NCBI RefSeq assembly: GCF_900108855.1
Contig: NZ_FNXY01000003.1
Location: 1-64,000 of the forward strand
Length of the DNA stretch: 64,000 nt
Reading direction: 5' to 3'
Source: Dyadobacter koreensis
GTDB lineage: Bacteria > Bacteroidota > Bacteroidia > Cytophagales > Spirosomataceae
Notes under the pieces: model-generated
Databases searched by the model: none
What the model was told of the DNA's origin: nothing
What the model saw: the letters and a program-made list of their open reading frames with translations, nothing else
Position numbers and translations under genes: made by a program
In this document: piece after piece, positions 43,926-54,368 of the stretch
How the letters are laid out: each line of letters opens with the position of its first letter
How positions within the stretch are numbered: position 1 is the first letter of the stretch

Positions 43926-46523
43926 ATGACTAAAAGTTATTTATCACTATTTCTTGTTTTGCTTTCACTTTCAGCATTCGCGCAAAAGTTTAAAGTATCG
44001 GGAAAAATTACAGATGCTAACGGAGAGCCCTTAATTGGAGCCTCTGTTATTGAAAAGGGAACCAACAACGGTACGACAGCTGATGGAAGCGGAGTTTATA
44101 CATTATCAGTTGGATATTCCGGTGCGACTTTAATTGTTACTTACGTTGGTTATAACAAAATCGAAAAAGAAATTAACGGTCAGGAAATTCAGAATTTCAC
44201 GCTCGAAGATGCGACCTTACTGAGCCAGGTAACGGTTGTAGGTTCGAGAAATATGAATCGTTCCTCTACCGACACGCCTGCTCCGATTGACGTGATCAAT
44301 ATTCAGGAAGTTACCACCAAACAAGGCCAGCTTGATGTCAATCAGCTTTTGCAATTTGCCGCTCCTTCATTTAATTCAAACAGACAGACTGGTTCAGATG
44401 GTGCCGACCACGTAGATCCGGCTTCCCTCCGCGGTTTGGGACCTGATCAAACGCTGGTTCTTATCAATGGAAAACGTCGCCACCAATCGGCATTAGTTAA
44501 CCTGTTTGGTTCAAGGGGCCGTGGAAATACAGGAACTGATTTGAATGCTATTCCGGCGGCTGCCATTGAAAGAATAGAAATTCTGAGAGATGGAGCTGCT
44601 GCGCAGTATGGTTCGGATGCGATCGCAGGTGTGATTAATATCGTTTTAAAAGAAACGGTTAGTCAGCTGACAGCGAATGTCAACGCTGGGATGTACAAAG
44701 CCAAATATCGTTTTGACGACAAAAATTTTGATGGACAGAATTATAATGTCAACCTTAATTATGGTTTGAAAATTGCAAAGACAGGTTTTCTAAACGTAAC
44801 TGCTGACTACAATTTCCGTGATCATACCAACCGCGCAAATACCAGTCCGCTTGACGAAATCAGTCGCAGACAATATGGAGATCCGCAGATGAAAAATGCT
44901 GCGATTTATTACAATGCAAAAATTCCGGTTAGAAAAAACTTCCAGGTTTACAGTTTTGGCGGTCACAATACCCGGACCGGCGATGCATATGCCTGGACAC
45001 GTTTTGCGGATGATGTTAAAAATATCCCTTCCATTTACCCCAACGGTTTCGATCCAATTATTGCGAGTAAAATTACTGACAATGCCGCAACCGTTGGCGT
45101 ACGCGGCGTCTGGAAGCAGTGGGATATCGATTTGAGCAATACCTATGGCTTCAACAAATTTGATTTTTCAGTAAAAAATTCGTTGAATACTTCCCTCGGA
45201 GCACAATCACAAACCTCATTTGAAGCGGGAGGTTTCCAATTGGGACAAAACGTAACCAACCTTAATTTCACCAGATTTTACAAATCAGTTTTAAGCGGCC
45301 TGAATATTGCTTTCGGCGGAGAATACCGCACCGAACGATACAAGATTTTTGCGGGTGAAGAAGCTTCATACACAACGTATGATCAAAACTTCGCAGGCGG
45401 CTCACAGGGATTTCCTGGATTTAGTCCGGCTGATATCACAAACCGCAGCCGGTCAAACTTTGGTGCCTATCTGGATGTAGAAGCTGACTTAACAAAAAAA
45501 CTTTTGGTAGATGCGGCGGTTCGTTTTGAGAATTACAGCGATTTTGGAAGCACACTGAATGGCAAATTGGGAGCCCGATACAAGATCACGGATGATATTG
45601 CTGTTCGTGGATCGGTTAGTACAGGTTTCCGTGCTCCTTCACTGGCTCAGAAATATTTTAACTCGACTTTCACCAATTTTGTGAATGGTCAGGCGGTACA
45701 GGTACTTCTGGCAAATAACAACAGTGCCGTCACAAAAGCACTTGGAATTCCAGAGCTTAAACAGGAAACTTCCCAAAATGCGAGCCTGGGTGTCACGGTG
45801 ACTCCAAAAGGCTCTGCCTTGTCTGTTACGGTTGACGGATATTATGTAAAAGTAAAAGACCGTGTCGTTCTTACAGGTCAGTTTAGCGACGAAGATGAGG
45901 CGATTGGTCCGTTATTGAAATCATTAAATGTTGGTCAGGCTCAGTTTTTTACCAATGCACTTTCTTATACAACGACCAAAGGAATTGACGTGATCGTCGC
46001 TCACTCGACAGCTCTTGGCAGAGGCCGTTTCAGTACCACTTTGGCTGCTAACTTCAACTGGATGAAATTAGGGCCGATTAATACAAGTCCGGCGCTGATC
46101 GGGAAAGAAGATACATACTTCAATCAGAGAGAACGCAGTTTTGTACTCGCTTCTGCACCACCATCCAAGATAAATTTAACGTTTGACTACACAGTCAGCA
46201 AATTAAGTCTGATGGTAAGATTCGTTCGTTTTGGCGAAATAAAACTGACAAACTGGAATTATGGCTCTATTAACGAAGAGACAAACCAGGAGTATACGGA
46301 AGCGGAATATACAGACATTTACAAACCAAAAATTCAGACAGACGTAACTGCAAATTATAAATTCAGTAAAAACATTTCCCTTTCTATCGGTGGAAGTAAC
46401 ATCCTAAATGTATACCCAAATATGTCTAAACCTTACCTGACAGAATCAGGAGGCGCATGGGATCCGGTTCAGATGGGTAGCAACGGCGCTTTCTTGTTTA
46501 CCAGAATAGGCTTTAAATTTTGA
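43926..46523 (+). CDS. TonB-dependent receptor
   Basis: The 865-residue outer-membrane receptor has a signal peptide, a CarboxypepD_reg-like domain (VSGKITDANGEPLIGASVIE), a plug (RGLGPDQTLVLINGKRRHQS, IERIEILRDGAAAQYGSDAI) and a barrel ending FLFTRIGFKF, with the terminal Phe used in barrel insertion. It lacks the SusC signatures and has no SusD after it, so it more likely imports a metal chelate, vitamin or small sugar. It stands as a single gene with a terminator after it. Substrate unknown. Confidence 0.9.
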   Translation: MTKSYLSLFLVLLSLSAFAQKFKVSGKITDANGEPLIGASVIEKGTNNGTTADGSGVYTLSVGYSGATLIVTYVGYNKIEKEINGQEIQNFTLEDATLLSQVTVVGSRNMNRSSTDTPAPIDVINIQEVTTKQGQLDVNQLLQFAAPSFNSNRQTGSDGADHVDPASLRGLGPDQTLVLINGKRRHQSALVNLFGSRGRGNTGTDLNAIPAAAIERIEILRDGAAAQYGSDAIAGVINIVLKETVSQLTANVNAGMYKAKYRFDDKNFDGQNYNVNLNYGLKIAKTGFLNVTADYNFRDHTNRANTSPLDEISRRQYGDPQMKNAAIYYNAKIPVRKNFQVYSFGGHNTRTGDAYAWTRFADDVKNIPSIYPNGFDPIIASKITDNAATVGVRGVWKQWDIDLSNTYGFNKFDFSVKNSLNTSLGAQSQTSFEAGGFQLGQNVTNLNFTRFYKSVLSGLNIAFGGEYRTERYKIFAGEEASYTTYDQNFAGGSQGFPGFSPADITNRSRSNFGAYLDVEADLTKKLLVDAAVRFENYSDFGSTLNGKLGARYKITDDIAVRGSVSTGFRAPSLAQKYFNSTFTNFVNGQAVQVLLANNNSAVTKALGIPELKQETSQNASLGVTVTPKGSALSVTVDGYYVKVKDRVVLTGQFSDEDEAIGPLLKSLNVGQAQFFTNALSYTTTKGIDVIVAHSTALGRGRFSTTLAANFNWMKLGPINTSPALIGKEDTYFNQRERSFVLASAPPSKINLTFDYTVSKLSLMVRFVRFGEIKLTNWNYGSINEETNQEYTEAEYTDIYKPKIQTDVTANYKFSKNISLSIGGSNILNVYPNMSKPYLTESGGAWDPVQMGSNGAFLFTRIGFKF

Positions 46524-46534
46524 AATTTTTTCTG

Positions 46535-46574
46535 AAACTGCGGCTTCAACCAAAATGGAGCCGCAGTTTGTTTT
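46535..46574 (+). terminator. Intrinsic terminator after TonB receptor
   Basis: AAACTGCGGCT at 46535-46545 pairs perfectly with AGCCGCAGTTT at 46559-46569, followed by GTTTT. Confidence 0.85.
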
Positions 46575-46722
46575 CAACAATTCCGGTAACATTGATTTGC
46601 AATCATTTGACAAAAAATACAATTGAAGAATTCTAATAATATTTAGACTTATACAGGAGTCTACATGAAGGTGCGGTTAATTTCAATGCTGACATTTGAA
46701 GTAAATCTAATCGCATCAAACC

Positions 46723-49700
46723 ATGCATATTTACTACTCATCAAAAAAGGCGCTTGAAAAGCTTTTTTATAAAACATTTCTGCTGATCTGTTTTATGATG
46801 ACCGCTGCCTTATCCTCCTTTGCACAGACCAACGTAACCGGAAAAGTTACAGGAGTTCAAGGCAATGAAGCTTTACCCGGTGTCAACATCGTGGTGAAGG
46901 GAACGACCGTAGGAACTTCAACCAATGTCGATGGCACTTACACGATCAGTGCCCCCGGTGATGCCACGCTAAAAATTTCTTTCATCGGTTATGAACCGCA
47001 GGAAATTCCTGTAAACGGGCGCTCGAAAATCGATATCGCTTTAAAAGAAGATTCCAAATCATTATCGGAAGTTGTCGTGATTGGTTATGGAACTTCAAAA
47101 AGAGCAAACCTGACCGGTGCCGCAGCGAGTATTTCTTCCCGCGATATCGAAGAAAGACCTGTTTCCAGACTGGAGAATGTTCTTGCTGGACAACTTCCCG
47201 GCGTTGACGTACAAACCACCACGGGAGAACCAGGTGCTGCTTTACAGATCCGTGTACGTGGAACAGGTTCTTTAAATGCCTCTAATGATCCTTTGTATGT
47301 TGTTGATGGCGTTCCTGTGGAATCACTTAATGGTATAAATCCATCGGATGTTCAAACAATTGACGTTTTGAAAGATGCTTCTTCCGCAGCGATTTATGGT
47401 TCAAGAGGCTCGAATGGCGTTGTTATTATTACAACAAAAAGAGGCGTAAAAGGAAAGCCGAGAATTCAGTTTAATATGACTCAGGGAATTTCCCGCGTTG
47501 AAGGTCGGCTGGATATGATGAGTCCCGAGCAATGGATTCAGCAGCGCAAGGAGGGAATCGATGCAGCGTGGGTGAGCCGTGGAATTTCGCTAAAAAAACC
47601 TTATACCGCAGCGGATCCGATGGCTTTCCGGGCGCAGGAACTGGGCATAGGAATCAATAATCCCAATACAGGCTTAATGTATGATCCGAAATGGGCTTAC
47701 GGGACGGACAGTCTGGATTATGTCGATTGGCAGGACGCATTTTTTGGAAACACAGGCGTGCTTTCCAACTACCAGCTAAGCGTAAACGGAGGAACGGATA
47801 ATGTGACGTATAACATCAACGGTAGTTATATGGATCAAAAAGGTGTGATCATTAACACAGGATACAAACGCGCAACCGTCAGAGCGAATATTGATGCAAA
47901 TATTAACAAATTCATCAAAGTTGGCCTGACTTTATCGCCTTCTGTCGAATGGATCACGGGTGGAGGACAAGTTGACGGAAAAGATCGCCAGGGAATGAAT
48001 GCCGTTCAAATGCCACCAGTTGCACCTTTGGGAACCGGGTATTACGTGGGCGCTCAACCGAATGGGACTTATCCCTGGTCTGGCCGTTATGTGAGCCCCA
48101 TTGCTGTTCTGGAAAGAACAGAAGTAGATCAGACCAGAAATCGTTTGAACACAAATATTTATATGCACGCCACTCTGGCGCGCGGTTTGCAATTGCAGAT
48201 TACCGGTGGTATGGACAATAATTCCACCATTTCAAATACTTTCACTCCTACCAACGCAATCCGCGACTGGGCTGCTGCTCCTTATGCTGGTTATGCCTCT
48301 ACTTCGGATAGACAAAATTCTACCGACTACCGGTTTTTATTTCAGAGCACGTTGAACTATAACCGATCATTTGGCAAACATAATATTTCAGGATTATTGG
48401 GATACTCGGTTGAAAGAACGCACGGATATGGTAACCGCCAAAACCATACACGCCTTCCTAACGACTGGACGAATCTTTTCAATCAGGGATCTTCAACCGT
48501 TTCGACGTCAAACATTTCCGAAGATAAAACGGCTTTACTTTCTTACTTCGCGCGTGTGCAGTATGACTTCAAGGAAAAATATCTTTTCTCTGCAAGTTTG
48601 CGTCGCGACGGTTCATCTAAATTTGGCTCGTCGAATCGATGGGGAACATTTCCTGCTGTATCCGCTGCCTGGCGCGTATCAAGCGAGAGTTTCATGCAGA
48701 ATATTGAAAATATTACCGATTTCAAGCTGCGTGCCAGTTATGGTATTACCGGAAATAACCGCATCCCGAACAATGCACAATTCTCCTTGCTGGGAAACAG
48801 TGATTATGCTTTAAATGGTGCTCAGCAAACAGGTTATGCGCCTTCTGGCTTTGAGAACACATTACTGGGCTGGGAACAAACAAGCAGCTACAATTTCGGT
48901 GTAGATTTCGGATTATTCAAAAACCGAATCATCGTTGCAGCGGATTATTACAATAGAAAAACATCTGAATTACTCTTGCAGGCACCTGTTTCTTCCCTGA
49001 CCGGATTTACCCGAAGCTGGCAGAATATCGGTGATATTGAAAATAAAGGGTTTGAACTGTCTGTCAATACTAAAAATACACTTGGACAATTCAAATGGGG
49101 AACCAACTTCAATTTGTCTTACAACCGCAACCGCGTTTTGCAACTTGGTTATGACAATACGCCAATTCCGTCTGGTTTCTCTGGTCTGACCTCCATGATC
49201 GAAGTCGGACAGCCGATCGGTTACTTCAAGTTGTATGACGCCACAGGAGTATACAGAGATCAGGCTGATGTGGATGCGAATCCTAAAATGGCCAAAACGC
49301 TTCCCGGTGATTCAAAATATCGTGATGTAAATAACGACGGAAAAATTGACGATAACGACCGCACGAAAGTAGGACAACCTCTTCCTGCATTTGTTTATGG
49401 ACTGACCAACACATTCTCTTACCGTAATTTTGATTTAAATATTCTGGCAACTGCGCAGACTGGAGGTATGATCTACTCCATGATTGGCCGCTCTATTGAC
49501 CGTCCTGGAATGGGCTATCTTTACAACAAACTTGCGAAATGGGAAAACAGCTGGAAGTCACCTGAAAATCCGGGTGATGGAATGACGCCAAATATCAACG
49601 CTTCCACCGGTTCATATTATGATACAAGATGGCTTTACAGCTCTGATTACATCCGCGTCAAAAACATAACATTCGGCTACAACGTACCAAAAATGAAATG

Positions 49701-49860
49701 GTTTGAAAGAGCAAGAATTTATGTTTCGGTAGAAAATCCGTTTATCTGGCACAAATACTCAGGCGGATTTACACCCGAAGCTGCCAACAACGAGGGAGGC
49801 GATTACGGCGGATATCCGCAGTCAAAAACCTATTCGATTGGTATTAACCTGAATCTTTAA
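46723..49860 (+). CDS. SusC/RagA TonB-linked outer-membrane transporter
   Basis: The 1045-residue protein has a signal peptide (FLLICFMMTAALSSFAQ), a CarboxypepD_reg domain (GNEALPGVNIVVKGTTVGTS), the linker ESKSLSEVVVIGYGTSKRAN-type TonB box (seen as SEVVVIGYGTSKRANLTGA), a SusC plug (VRGTGSLNASNDPLYVVDGV) and a long barrel. Unlike the first SusC it has no STN domain, so it is not coupled to a FecR/ECF pair. It is followed 30 bp later by its SusD partner. Confidence 0.95.
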   Translation: MHIYYSSKKALEKLFYKTFLLICFMMTAALSSFAQTNVTGKVTGVQGNEALPGVNIVVKGTTVGTSTNVDGTYTISAPGDATLKISFIGYEPQEIPVNGRSKIDIALKEDSKSLSEVVVIGYGTSKRANLTGAAASISSRDIEERPVSRLENVLAGQLPGVDVQTTTGEPGAALQIRVRGTGSLNASNDPLYVVDGVPVESLNGINPSDVQTIDVLKDASSAAIYGSRGSNGVVIITTKRGVKGKPRIQFNMTQGISRVEGRLDMMSPEQWIQQRKEGIDAAWVSRGISLKKPYTAADPMAFRAQELGIGINNPNTGLMYDPKWAYGTDSLDYVDWQDAFFGNTGVLSNYQLSVNGGTDNVTYNINGSYMDQKGVIINTGYKRATVRANIDANINKFIKVGLTLSPSVEWITGGGQVDGKDRQGMNAVQMPPVAPLGTGYYVGAQPNGTYPWSGRYVSPIAVLERTEVDQTRNRLNTNIYMHATLARGLQLQITGGMDNNSTISNTFTPTNAIRDWAAAPYAGYASTSDRQNSTDYRFLFQSTLNYNRSFGKHNISGLLGYSVERTHGYGNRQNHTRLPNDWTNLFNQGSSTVSTSNISEDKTALLSYFARVQYDFKEKYLFSASLRRDGSSKFGSSNRWGTFPAVSAAWRVSSESFMQNIENITDFKLRASYGITGNNRIPNNAQFSLLGNSDYALNGAQQTGYAPSGFENTLLGWEQTSSYNFGVDFGLFKNRIIVAADYYNRKTSELLLQAPVSSLTGFTRSWQNIGDIENKGFELSVNTKNTLGQFKWGTNFNLSYNRNRVLQLGYDNTPIPSGFSGLTSMIEVGQPIGYFKLYDATGVYRDQADVDANPKMAKTLPGDSKYRDVNNDGKIDDNDRTKVGQPLPAFVYGLTNTFSYRNFDLNILATAQTGGMIYSMIGRSIDRPGMGYLYNKLAKWENSWKSPENPGDGMTPNINASTGSYYDTRWLYSSDYIRVKNITFGYNVPKMKWFERARIYVSVENPFIWHKYSGGFTPEAANNEGGDYGGYPQSKTYSIGINLNL

Positions 49861-49890
49861 TTCCATGCTTCGGCATTAATCAGATACATC

Positions 49891-51375
49891 ATGAAAATCA
49901 AAAATATATTTCCCTGTCTTCTCGCGATCGGCCTTTCAGGAGCACTAATTTCATGCAGTGAAGATATCCTGGACATCACGCCGTTGACGAATAATACTGC
50001 TAACGATTTTTACAAAACAGAAGATCAGGTCAACCAGGGTGTACTGGCAATTTACAACGCCTGGCTGCCCGTTCCTGTGTCTTCAAACTGGTATTTGTCG
50101 GAAGTTCGTTCTGATAATACACATGAAATCGAAGGTGGTGCGCAGCGCGATTATAAAGAAGTCGGTACTTTTATAGCTTCTTCTCAAACGGCTGCGTTTC
50201 AGACAGCATGGACTCAGCTGTACAGTGTGGTTTACCGTTCAAACATCGTGCTCTCTAAAATTGAAGGTTTCGAATTTGCCCGTGTCGCACAGTTTAAGGC
50301 AGAAGCACGGTTTTTCCGTGCAATGGCTTATTTTGATCTGGTTCGCTATTGGGGTGATGTTCCTTTGGTGGAAAAAGTCCTGAGTTTTGTAGAAGCAAAA
50401 AATACGCCGCGTTCTCCGACACTTGACATTTACAAACTGATAGTGGACGACCTGACTTTCGCTTCGGAAAATCTTCCTGCCTCTTATGCCGCAACCGAAA
50501 AAGGACGGGCGACGAAATATGCTGCAAAAGCATTATTGGGCCGTGTATACCTAACAATGGCTGGTTATCCATTGAAGCAAACAGATAAACTTGCTCTCGC
50601 CAAAGCGCAGCTTGCTGATGTAATGGCAGTTGGGACATCCTTATTTCCTACGCCTGCGCTTTACCGGGATTTGTTTACAATAGCCGGAAAAAACAAATAT
50701 CATATTTTCGAAGTACAATATATTTCTGGCGGCAAAGGACTTGGGAGCTCGCTGCCATCCGAAATGGCTTTCCAGTTTCCTTCTCAGTGGAGTTCTTTCA
50801 CGGGCGGATTTGAAGGCCAGGTAGAACCTGCCCTGCTGGCATCTTATGCGCCAACGGACGTCAGAAAACAGGCCACGCTGGATTCAGGCTATACAGATAC
50901 AAAAACTGGTGCCACATCCGGTCGGGTTCAGTTCACTAAATTTCTGGAAAAAGGAGATGCAGCTGTTACATCCCGCTCTGACTATGGCCGGAATTTTCCG
51001 GTTATCCGTTATGCCGATGTCTTGCTGATGTACGCCGAAATTCTTAACGAGGAAGCAGGAACTCCACCCGTCCAGGCCATTGAGTTACTTAATCAGGTTC
51101 GCGCAAATGCAAAAGTTGCCCCCGTGACACCAGCTACAAAAGCAGAGATGAAAATTGCTCTGGAAAATGAGCGGCGTTGGGAATTTGCAGGTGAGGGTTT
51201 ACGTTGGTTTGATTTGATTCGTACGGAACGTGCCATTCCTGTAATGAACGAGTTTATAAGATCACATGATATTCCGCTTGCAAACGGTATCACGCAAAGA
51301 GATTTATTGTTCCCGGTCCCACTTAATGAAATGCTGATTAATCCGGGTTTCTGGAAACAAAACGAAGGATATTGA
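49891..51375 (+). CDS. SusD/RagB substrate-binding lipoprotein
   Basis: The 494-residue lipoprotein has lipobox LISC (Cys22), an N-terminal TPR-containing region (FFRAMAYFDLVRYWGDVPLV) and a C-terminal RagB motif (YADVLLMYAEILNEEAG, ENERRWEFAGEGLRWFDLIR). It partners the preceding SusC. A strong terminator ends the two-gene unit. No glycan-active enzyme is adjacent, so the ligand is not predictable and might be non-carbohydrate. Confidence 0.95.
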   Translation: MKIKNIFPCLLAIGLSGALISCSEDILDITPLTNNTANDFYKTEDQVNQGVLAIYNAWLPVPVSSNWYLSEVRSDNTHEIEGGAQRDYKEVGTFIASSQTAAFQTAWTQLYSVVYRSNIVLSKIEGFEFARVAQFKAEARFFRAMAYFDLVRYWGDVPLVEKVLSFVEAKNTPRSPTLDIYKLIVDDLTFASENLPASYAATEKGRATKYAAKALLGRVYLTMAGYPLKQTDKLALAKAQLADVMAVGTSLFPTPALYRDLFTIAGKNKYHIFEVQYISGGKGLGSSLPSEMAFQFPSQWSSFTGGFEGQVEPALLASYAPTDVRKQATLDSGYTDTKTGATSGRVQFTKFLEKGDAAVTSRSDYGRNFPVIRYADVLLMYAEILNEEAGTPPVQAIELLNQVRANAKVAPVTPATKAEMKIALENERRWEFAGEGLRWFDLIRTERAIPVMNEFIRSHDIPLANGITQRDLLFPVPLNEMLINPGFWKQNEGY

Positions 51376-51400
51376 GAAGCTATTAATTATTAAAATTCAT

Positions 51401-51444
51401 ACGCCGTACAGATCGCCAATCAGATCCGTACGGCGTCTTTGTTT
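51401..51444 (+). terminator. Intrinsic terminator after second susD
   Basis: ACGCCGTAC at 51401-51409 pairs with GTACGGCGT at 51428-51436, followed by a T-rich tail (CTTTGTTTT). Confidence 0.85.
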
Positions 51445-51563
51445 TCGCAAAACCATTATAAATTAAGTTACATAAGAGGTTTTATTCCGTCAAAAACCTG
51501 AATGGCACAGCATTTATAACTAATATGCAAACAATTATATCTTAACCCATTAAAGTAAGCGAA

Positions 51564-52820
51564 ATGAAAATTGTAATTATCGGAGGTGGATTCGCAGGTA
51601 TTAATCTTGTTAGACAGCTAAGTAACAAGCCAGGTATTGAACTCATATTAGTAGATAAAAACAATTATCATTTCTTCCCACCCCTGATATACCAGGTTGC
51701 TACATGCTTTCTGGAAGCTTCCAGCATCAGCTATCCTTTCAGGATGTTTATGCACAAAATTAAAAATCTGAGATTCAGGCTTGGAACACTTGTTAAGGTT
51801 TTCCCGGATGAAAAAAAAGTTCTTCTGACTACAGGGGAAATTACCTATGATTACCTGGTTTTGGCCAGCGGAACGGTAACCAATTTTTTTGACATGAAAA
51901 ATGTTCAGGAAAATGCTATTCCAATGAAGACTTTGGACGACGCCATGGCAATGCGAAATATCCTGCTTCAGCGTCTTGAAAAAGCTACTGTAACAACCGA
52001 CGAACTTGAAAAAGAGAAATTGACGACAATTGTAGTAACCGGCGGCGGTCCTACCGGCGTTGAAATCTCCGGGATTTTAGCCGAAATGAGAAACAGCATT
52101 CTCAGAAATGATTATCCTGAACTTGAAGGTATCAAAACGGAAATTTATCTGATAGATGGCGGCGAATCGTTATTATCCCACATGAGTGAAAAGTCGCAGC
52201 GACATACCCACGACGAGCTAAGAAGAATGGGCGTAAAAATTAAGTTAAAATGCAGGGTCAGTGATTTCGTTGACGGGCAAGTTTTCTTTAAAGACGGAGA
52301 TTCGATTAATTCTTACAATCTTCTATGGGCAGCTGGAATCACTTCACAAAAATTCGACGGAATTCCGGCTGAATGTTACGGCCGTGGAAACAGACTGAAC
52401 GTGAATGAATATAATGAAATTATTGGCATGCAATCTGTTTATGCAATCGGGGACACCAGCTTTCAGACAACCGATCCTGCCTATGAAATGGGACATCCGC
52501 AAGTAGCTCAGGTAGCTTTGCAGCAAGGAATAAATCTGGCTAAAAATTTTGTAAATATTCAAAAAGGGAGAAGTCTCCAATCTTTCCGCTATCAGGACAA
52601 AGGTTCCATGGCGATTATCGGAAAAAGTAAGGCGGTGGCTGATTTACCAAAGCCAAAAATCCATTTCAAAGGTTTTATTGCCTGGATCGCGTGGCTTTTT
52701 ATACACTTGGTTTCTCTGATCCATTATCGCAACCGGGTAAAAACGCTCTATAACTGGTTTGTCTCCTATTTAAAAAATGATCAATCGCTGAGAATGATAT
52801 TCAGGCCAAAAAATTATTGA
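51564..52820 (+). CDS. ndh: Type II NADH dehydrogenase (NDH-2)
   Basis: The 418-residue flavoprotein has an FAD-binding motif (IGGGFAGINL near the N-terminus), an NADH-binding motif (VVTGGGPTGVEISG) and the FAD ribityl motif (YAIGDTS). A C-terminal hydrophobic and basic region (FIAWIAWLFIHLVSLIHYRN) anchors it to the membrane. It passes electrons from NADH to quinone without proton pumping. A DoxX-like membrane protein gene follows 100 bp downstream, but co-transcription is uncertain. Confidence 0.9.
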   Translation: MKIVIIGGGFAGINLVRQLSNKPGIELILVDKNNYHFFPPLIYQVATCFLEASSISYPFRMFMHKIKNLRFRLGTLVKVFPDEKKVLLTTGEITYDYLVLASGTVTNFFDMKNVQENAIPMKTLDDAMAMRNILLQRLEKATVTTDELEKEKLTTIVVTGGGPTGVEISGILAEMRNSILRNDYPELEGIKTEIYLIDGGESLLSHMSEKSQRHTHDELRRMGVKIKLKCRVSDFVDGQVFFKDGDSINSYNLLWAAGITSQKFDGIPAECYGRGNRLNVNEYNEIIGMQSVYAIGDTSFQTTDPAYEMGHPQVAQVALQQGINLAKNFVNIQKGRSLQSFRYQDKGSMAIIGKSKAVADLPKPKIHFKGFIAWIAWLFIHLVSLIHYRNRVKTLYNWFVSYLKNDQSLRMIFRPKNY

Positions 52821-52920
52821 CAGCGAATTAAACGGCATAGTTAAAACTTGGAAGAATATTCTCTAACAGGTTGTAAACTTGATTCACAAGCGACAATCTA
52901 TTTATCAGATTTTGGCGTAG

Positions 52921-53517
52921 ATGGTATATCATGTCATCAATGAACATCTGTTAAATCAACCTGCTATGCGAACGCTTGTAAATCTTTTCGACCGCTTTGA
53001 CAAACTCGACACAAATATCAACAAATGGCTGGTTGCTCATAGTATAGGTATCCTGCGATTTTCGATGGGAATTGTTTTTGTTGCATTTGGGATACTCAAA
53101 TATTTTAACGGCATCAGTCCTATTGAATCACTTGCGACAAGAACGACGAACGTTCTAACGTTAGGAATTTTCTCAGGTCACGGCGCCATGATATTTGTTG
53201 CAACGCTTGAGTGCATAATTGGATTCTGTTTTTTATCCGGAATGTTTTTGCGTGTCGGTGTATGGCTTCTGGCTGTTCAAATGATCGGGGCCATGTCTCC
53301 TCTGTTATTTTTCCCGGCTGAATTATTTCCGGGACCTTTTCACGCACCTACCCTTGCTGCACAATATATAATCAAGGACATTATTCTGATTGCTGCCGGA
53401 ATGGTGATCGCATCGACGTGGACAGGTGCAAGAATTGTTGCAAAACCACAAAGCCTGCGCAGTACGCTTGGGAAACGCGTTCCGAATGTTTATAAAAATA
53501 TGACGGTGGTTCATTGA
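52921..53517 (+). CDS. DoxX/DUF417-like membrane protein
   Basis: The 198-residue protein has about four TM helices: LRFSMGIVFVAFGILKYFNG, MIFVATLECIIGFCFLSGM, VWLLAVQMIGAMSPLLFF and a helix near IIKDIILIAAGMVIAS. This pattern fits the DoxX/DUF417 group, which is linked to redox and stress functions. The first Met may not be used; Met at 52966 (MRTLVNLFDRFDK) is a likely alternative. It lies downstream of NDH-2. Confidence 0.8.
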   Translation: MVYHVINEHLLNQPAMRTLVNLFDRFDKLDTNINKWLVAHSIGILRFSMGIVFVAFGILKYFNGISPIESLATRTTNVLTLGIFSGHGAMIFVATLECIIGFCFLSGMFLRVGVWLLAVQMIGAMSPLLFFPAELFPGPFHAPTLAAQYIIKDIILIAAGMVIASTWTGARIVAKPQSLRSTLGKRVPNVYKNMTVVH

Positions 53518-53627
53518 TCATAATAGGTAAGTCCCTGCCAGATGCAACTGCATCTCACATTTTAGCTATCCCTACAACTATATGATCTTTTTTTGTGTCG
53601 TAAAGAATAAAATCAAAATTCAACGAT

Positions 53628-54302
53628 ATGAGAAACAAACTTTTACCAACTCTGCTTTTATGTTTCCTGACGAATCTGGTACTGGCGCAAACAGAGGTTT
53701 CAGAACGAAAAGTGCATTTTAGCTTAATGGGTGGAATTCATGTTTTTGGTGAAACTTTTTCGTACGAAAAAATCAAAACCGTGAAGGGTGTAGCTCTTGG
53801 GCTTGATCTATCCTACAAATTGTCACCAGAAAAATCAGGTTTATCCTTTCATGTTCAGCCAAACTGGAGTAATTACATACGAACAAATAGGGAGAACAAT
53901 ACATCATATGATTATAAAATTCAATCTATCAATATACCATTACTGCTGCGGTATACTTTCTTGACCGGTAAAATTCGTCCGTTTGTAGAGGCCGGGCTAA
54001 ATTTCAGATCACGAATTTCATTTGATATTGATATAAACGGAACGATATGCCGATACGAACCAGCCATGTGTTTTCCTGGTCGTGAAAAAATAGACATGCA
54101 CTCGCAAACTTCTCAGGATCGGGTTGGTGTTTTGGCGGGAATGGGAGTAGAATTTGATATTTGGAAAATCTCTATACCGCTATCAATCAGATTAAATGAA
54201 GGGATAGGTACTTACAAAATGAAACACCAATACGAAGATCATTACTATTACGACGATATTAAAACAAGAAATATTCAGATAACGACTGGGATTACATTTT
54301 AG
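53628..54302 (+). CDS. PorT-like outer-membrane beta-barrel protein
   Basis: The 224-residue protein has a signal peptide (LLPTLLLCFLTNLVLAQ) and barrel strands (FSLMGGIHVFGETFSYE, SINIPLLLRYTFLTGKIRPFVEAGLNF, VGVLAGMGVEFDIWKISIPLSIRLNEGIG). It ends IQITTGITF. The IPLLLRYTF..GK..PF.EAG pattern is characteristic of the PorT/OMP_b-brl family. The specific role is unknown. It is monocistronic. Confidence 0.85.
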   Translation: MRNKLLPTLLLCFLTNLVLAQTEVSERKVHFSLMGGIHVFGETFSYEKIKTVKGVALGLDLSYKLSPEKSGLSFHVQPNWSNYIRTNRENNTSYDYKIQSINIPLLLRYTFLTGKIRPFVEAGLNFRSRISFDIDINGTICRYEPAMCFPGREKIDMHSQTSQDRVGVLAGMGVEFDIWKISIPLSIRLNEGIGTYKMKHQYEDHYYYDDIKTRNIQITTGITF

Positions 54303-54368
54303 AAACTCGTAATTCCAGTCGTTTTCTGCATTGATATCTGGATTAATGATCAGCAGACTTGCATAAAA

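Noticed and set aside
48371-48814. 147-residue ORF in the +2 frame within the second susC
   Set aside because: It is fully inside a clear SusC gene and has odd composition; a shadow frame.
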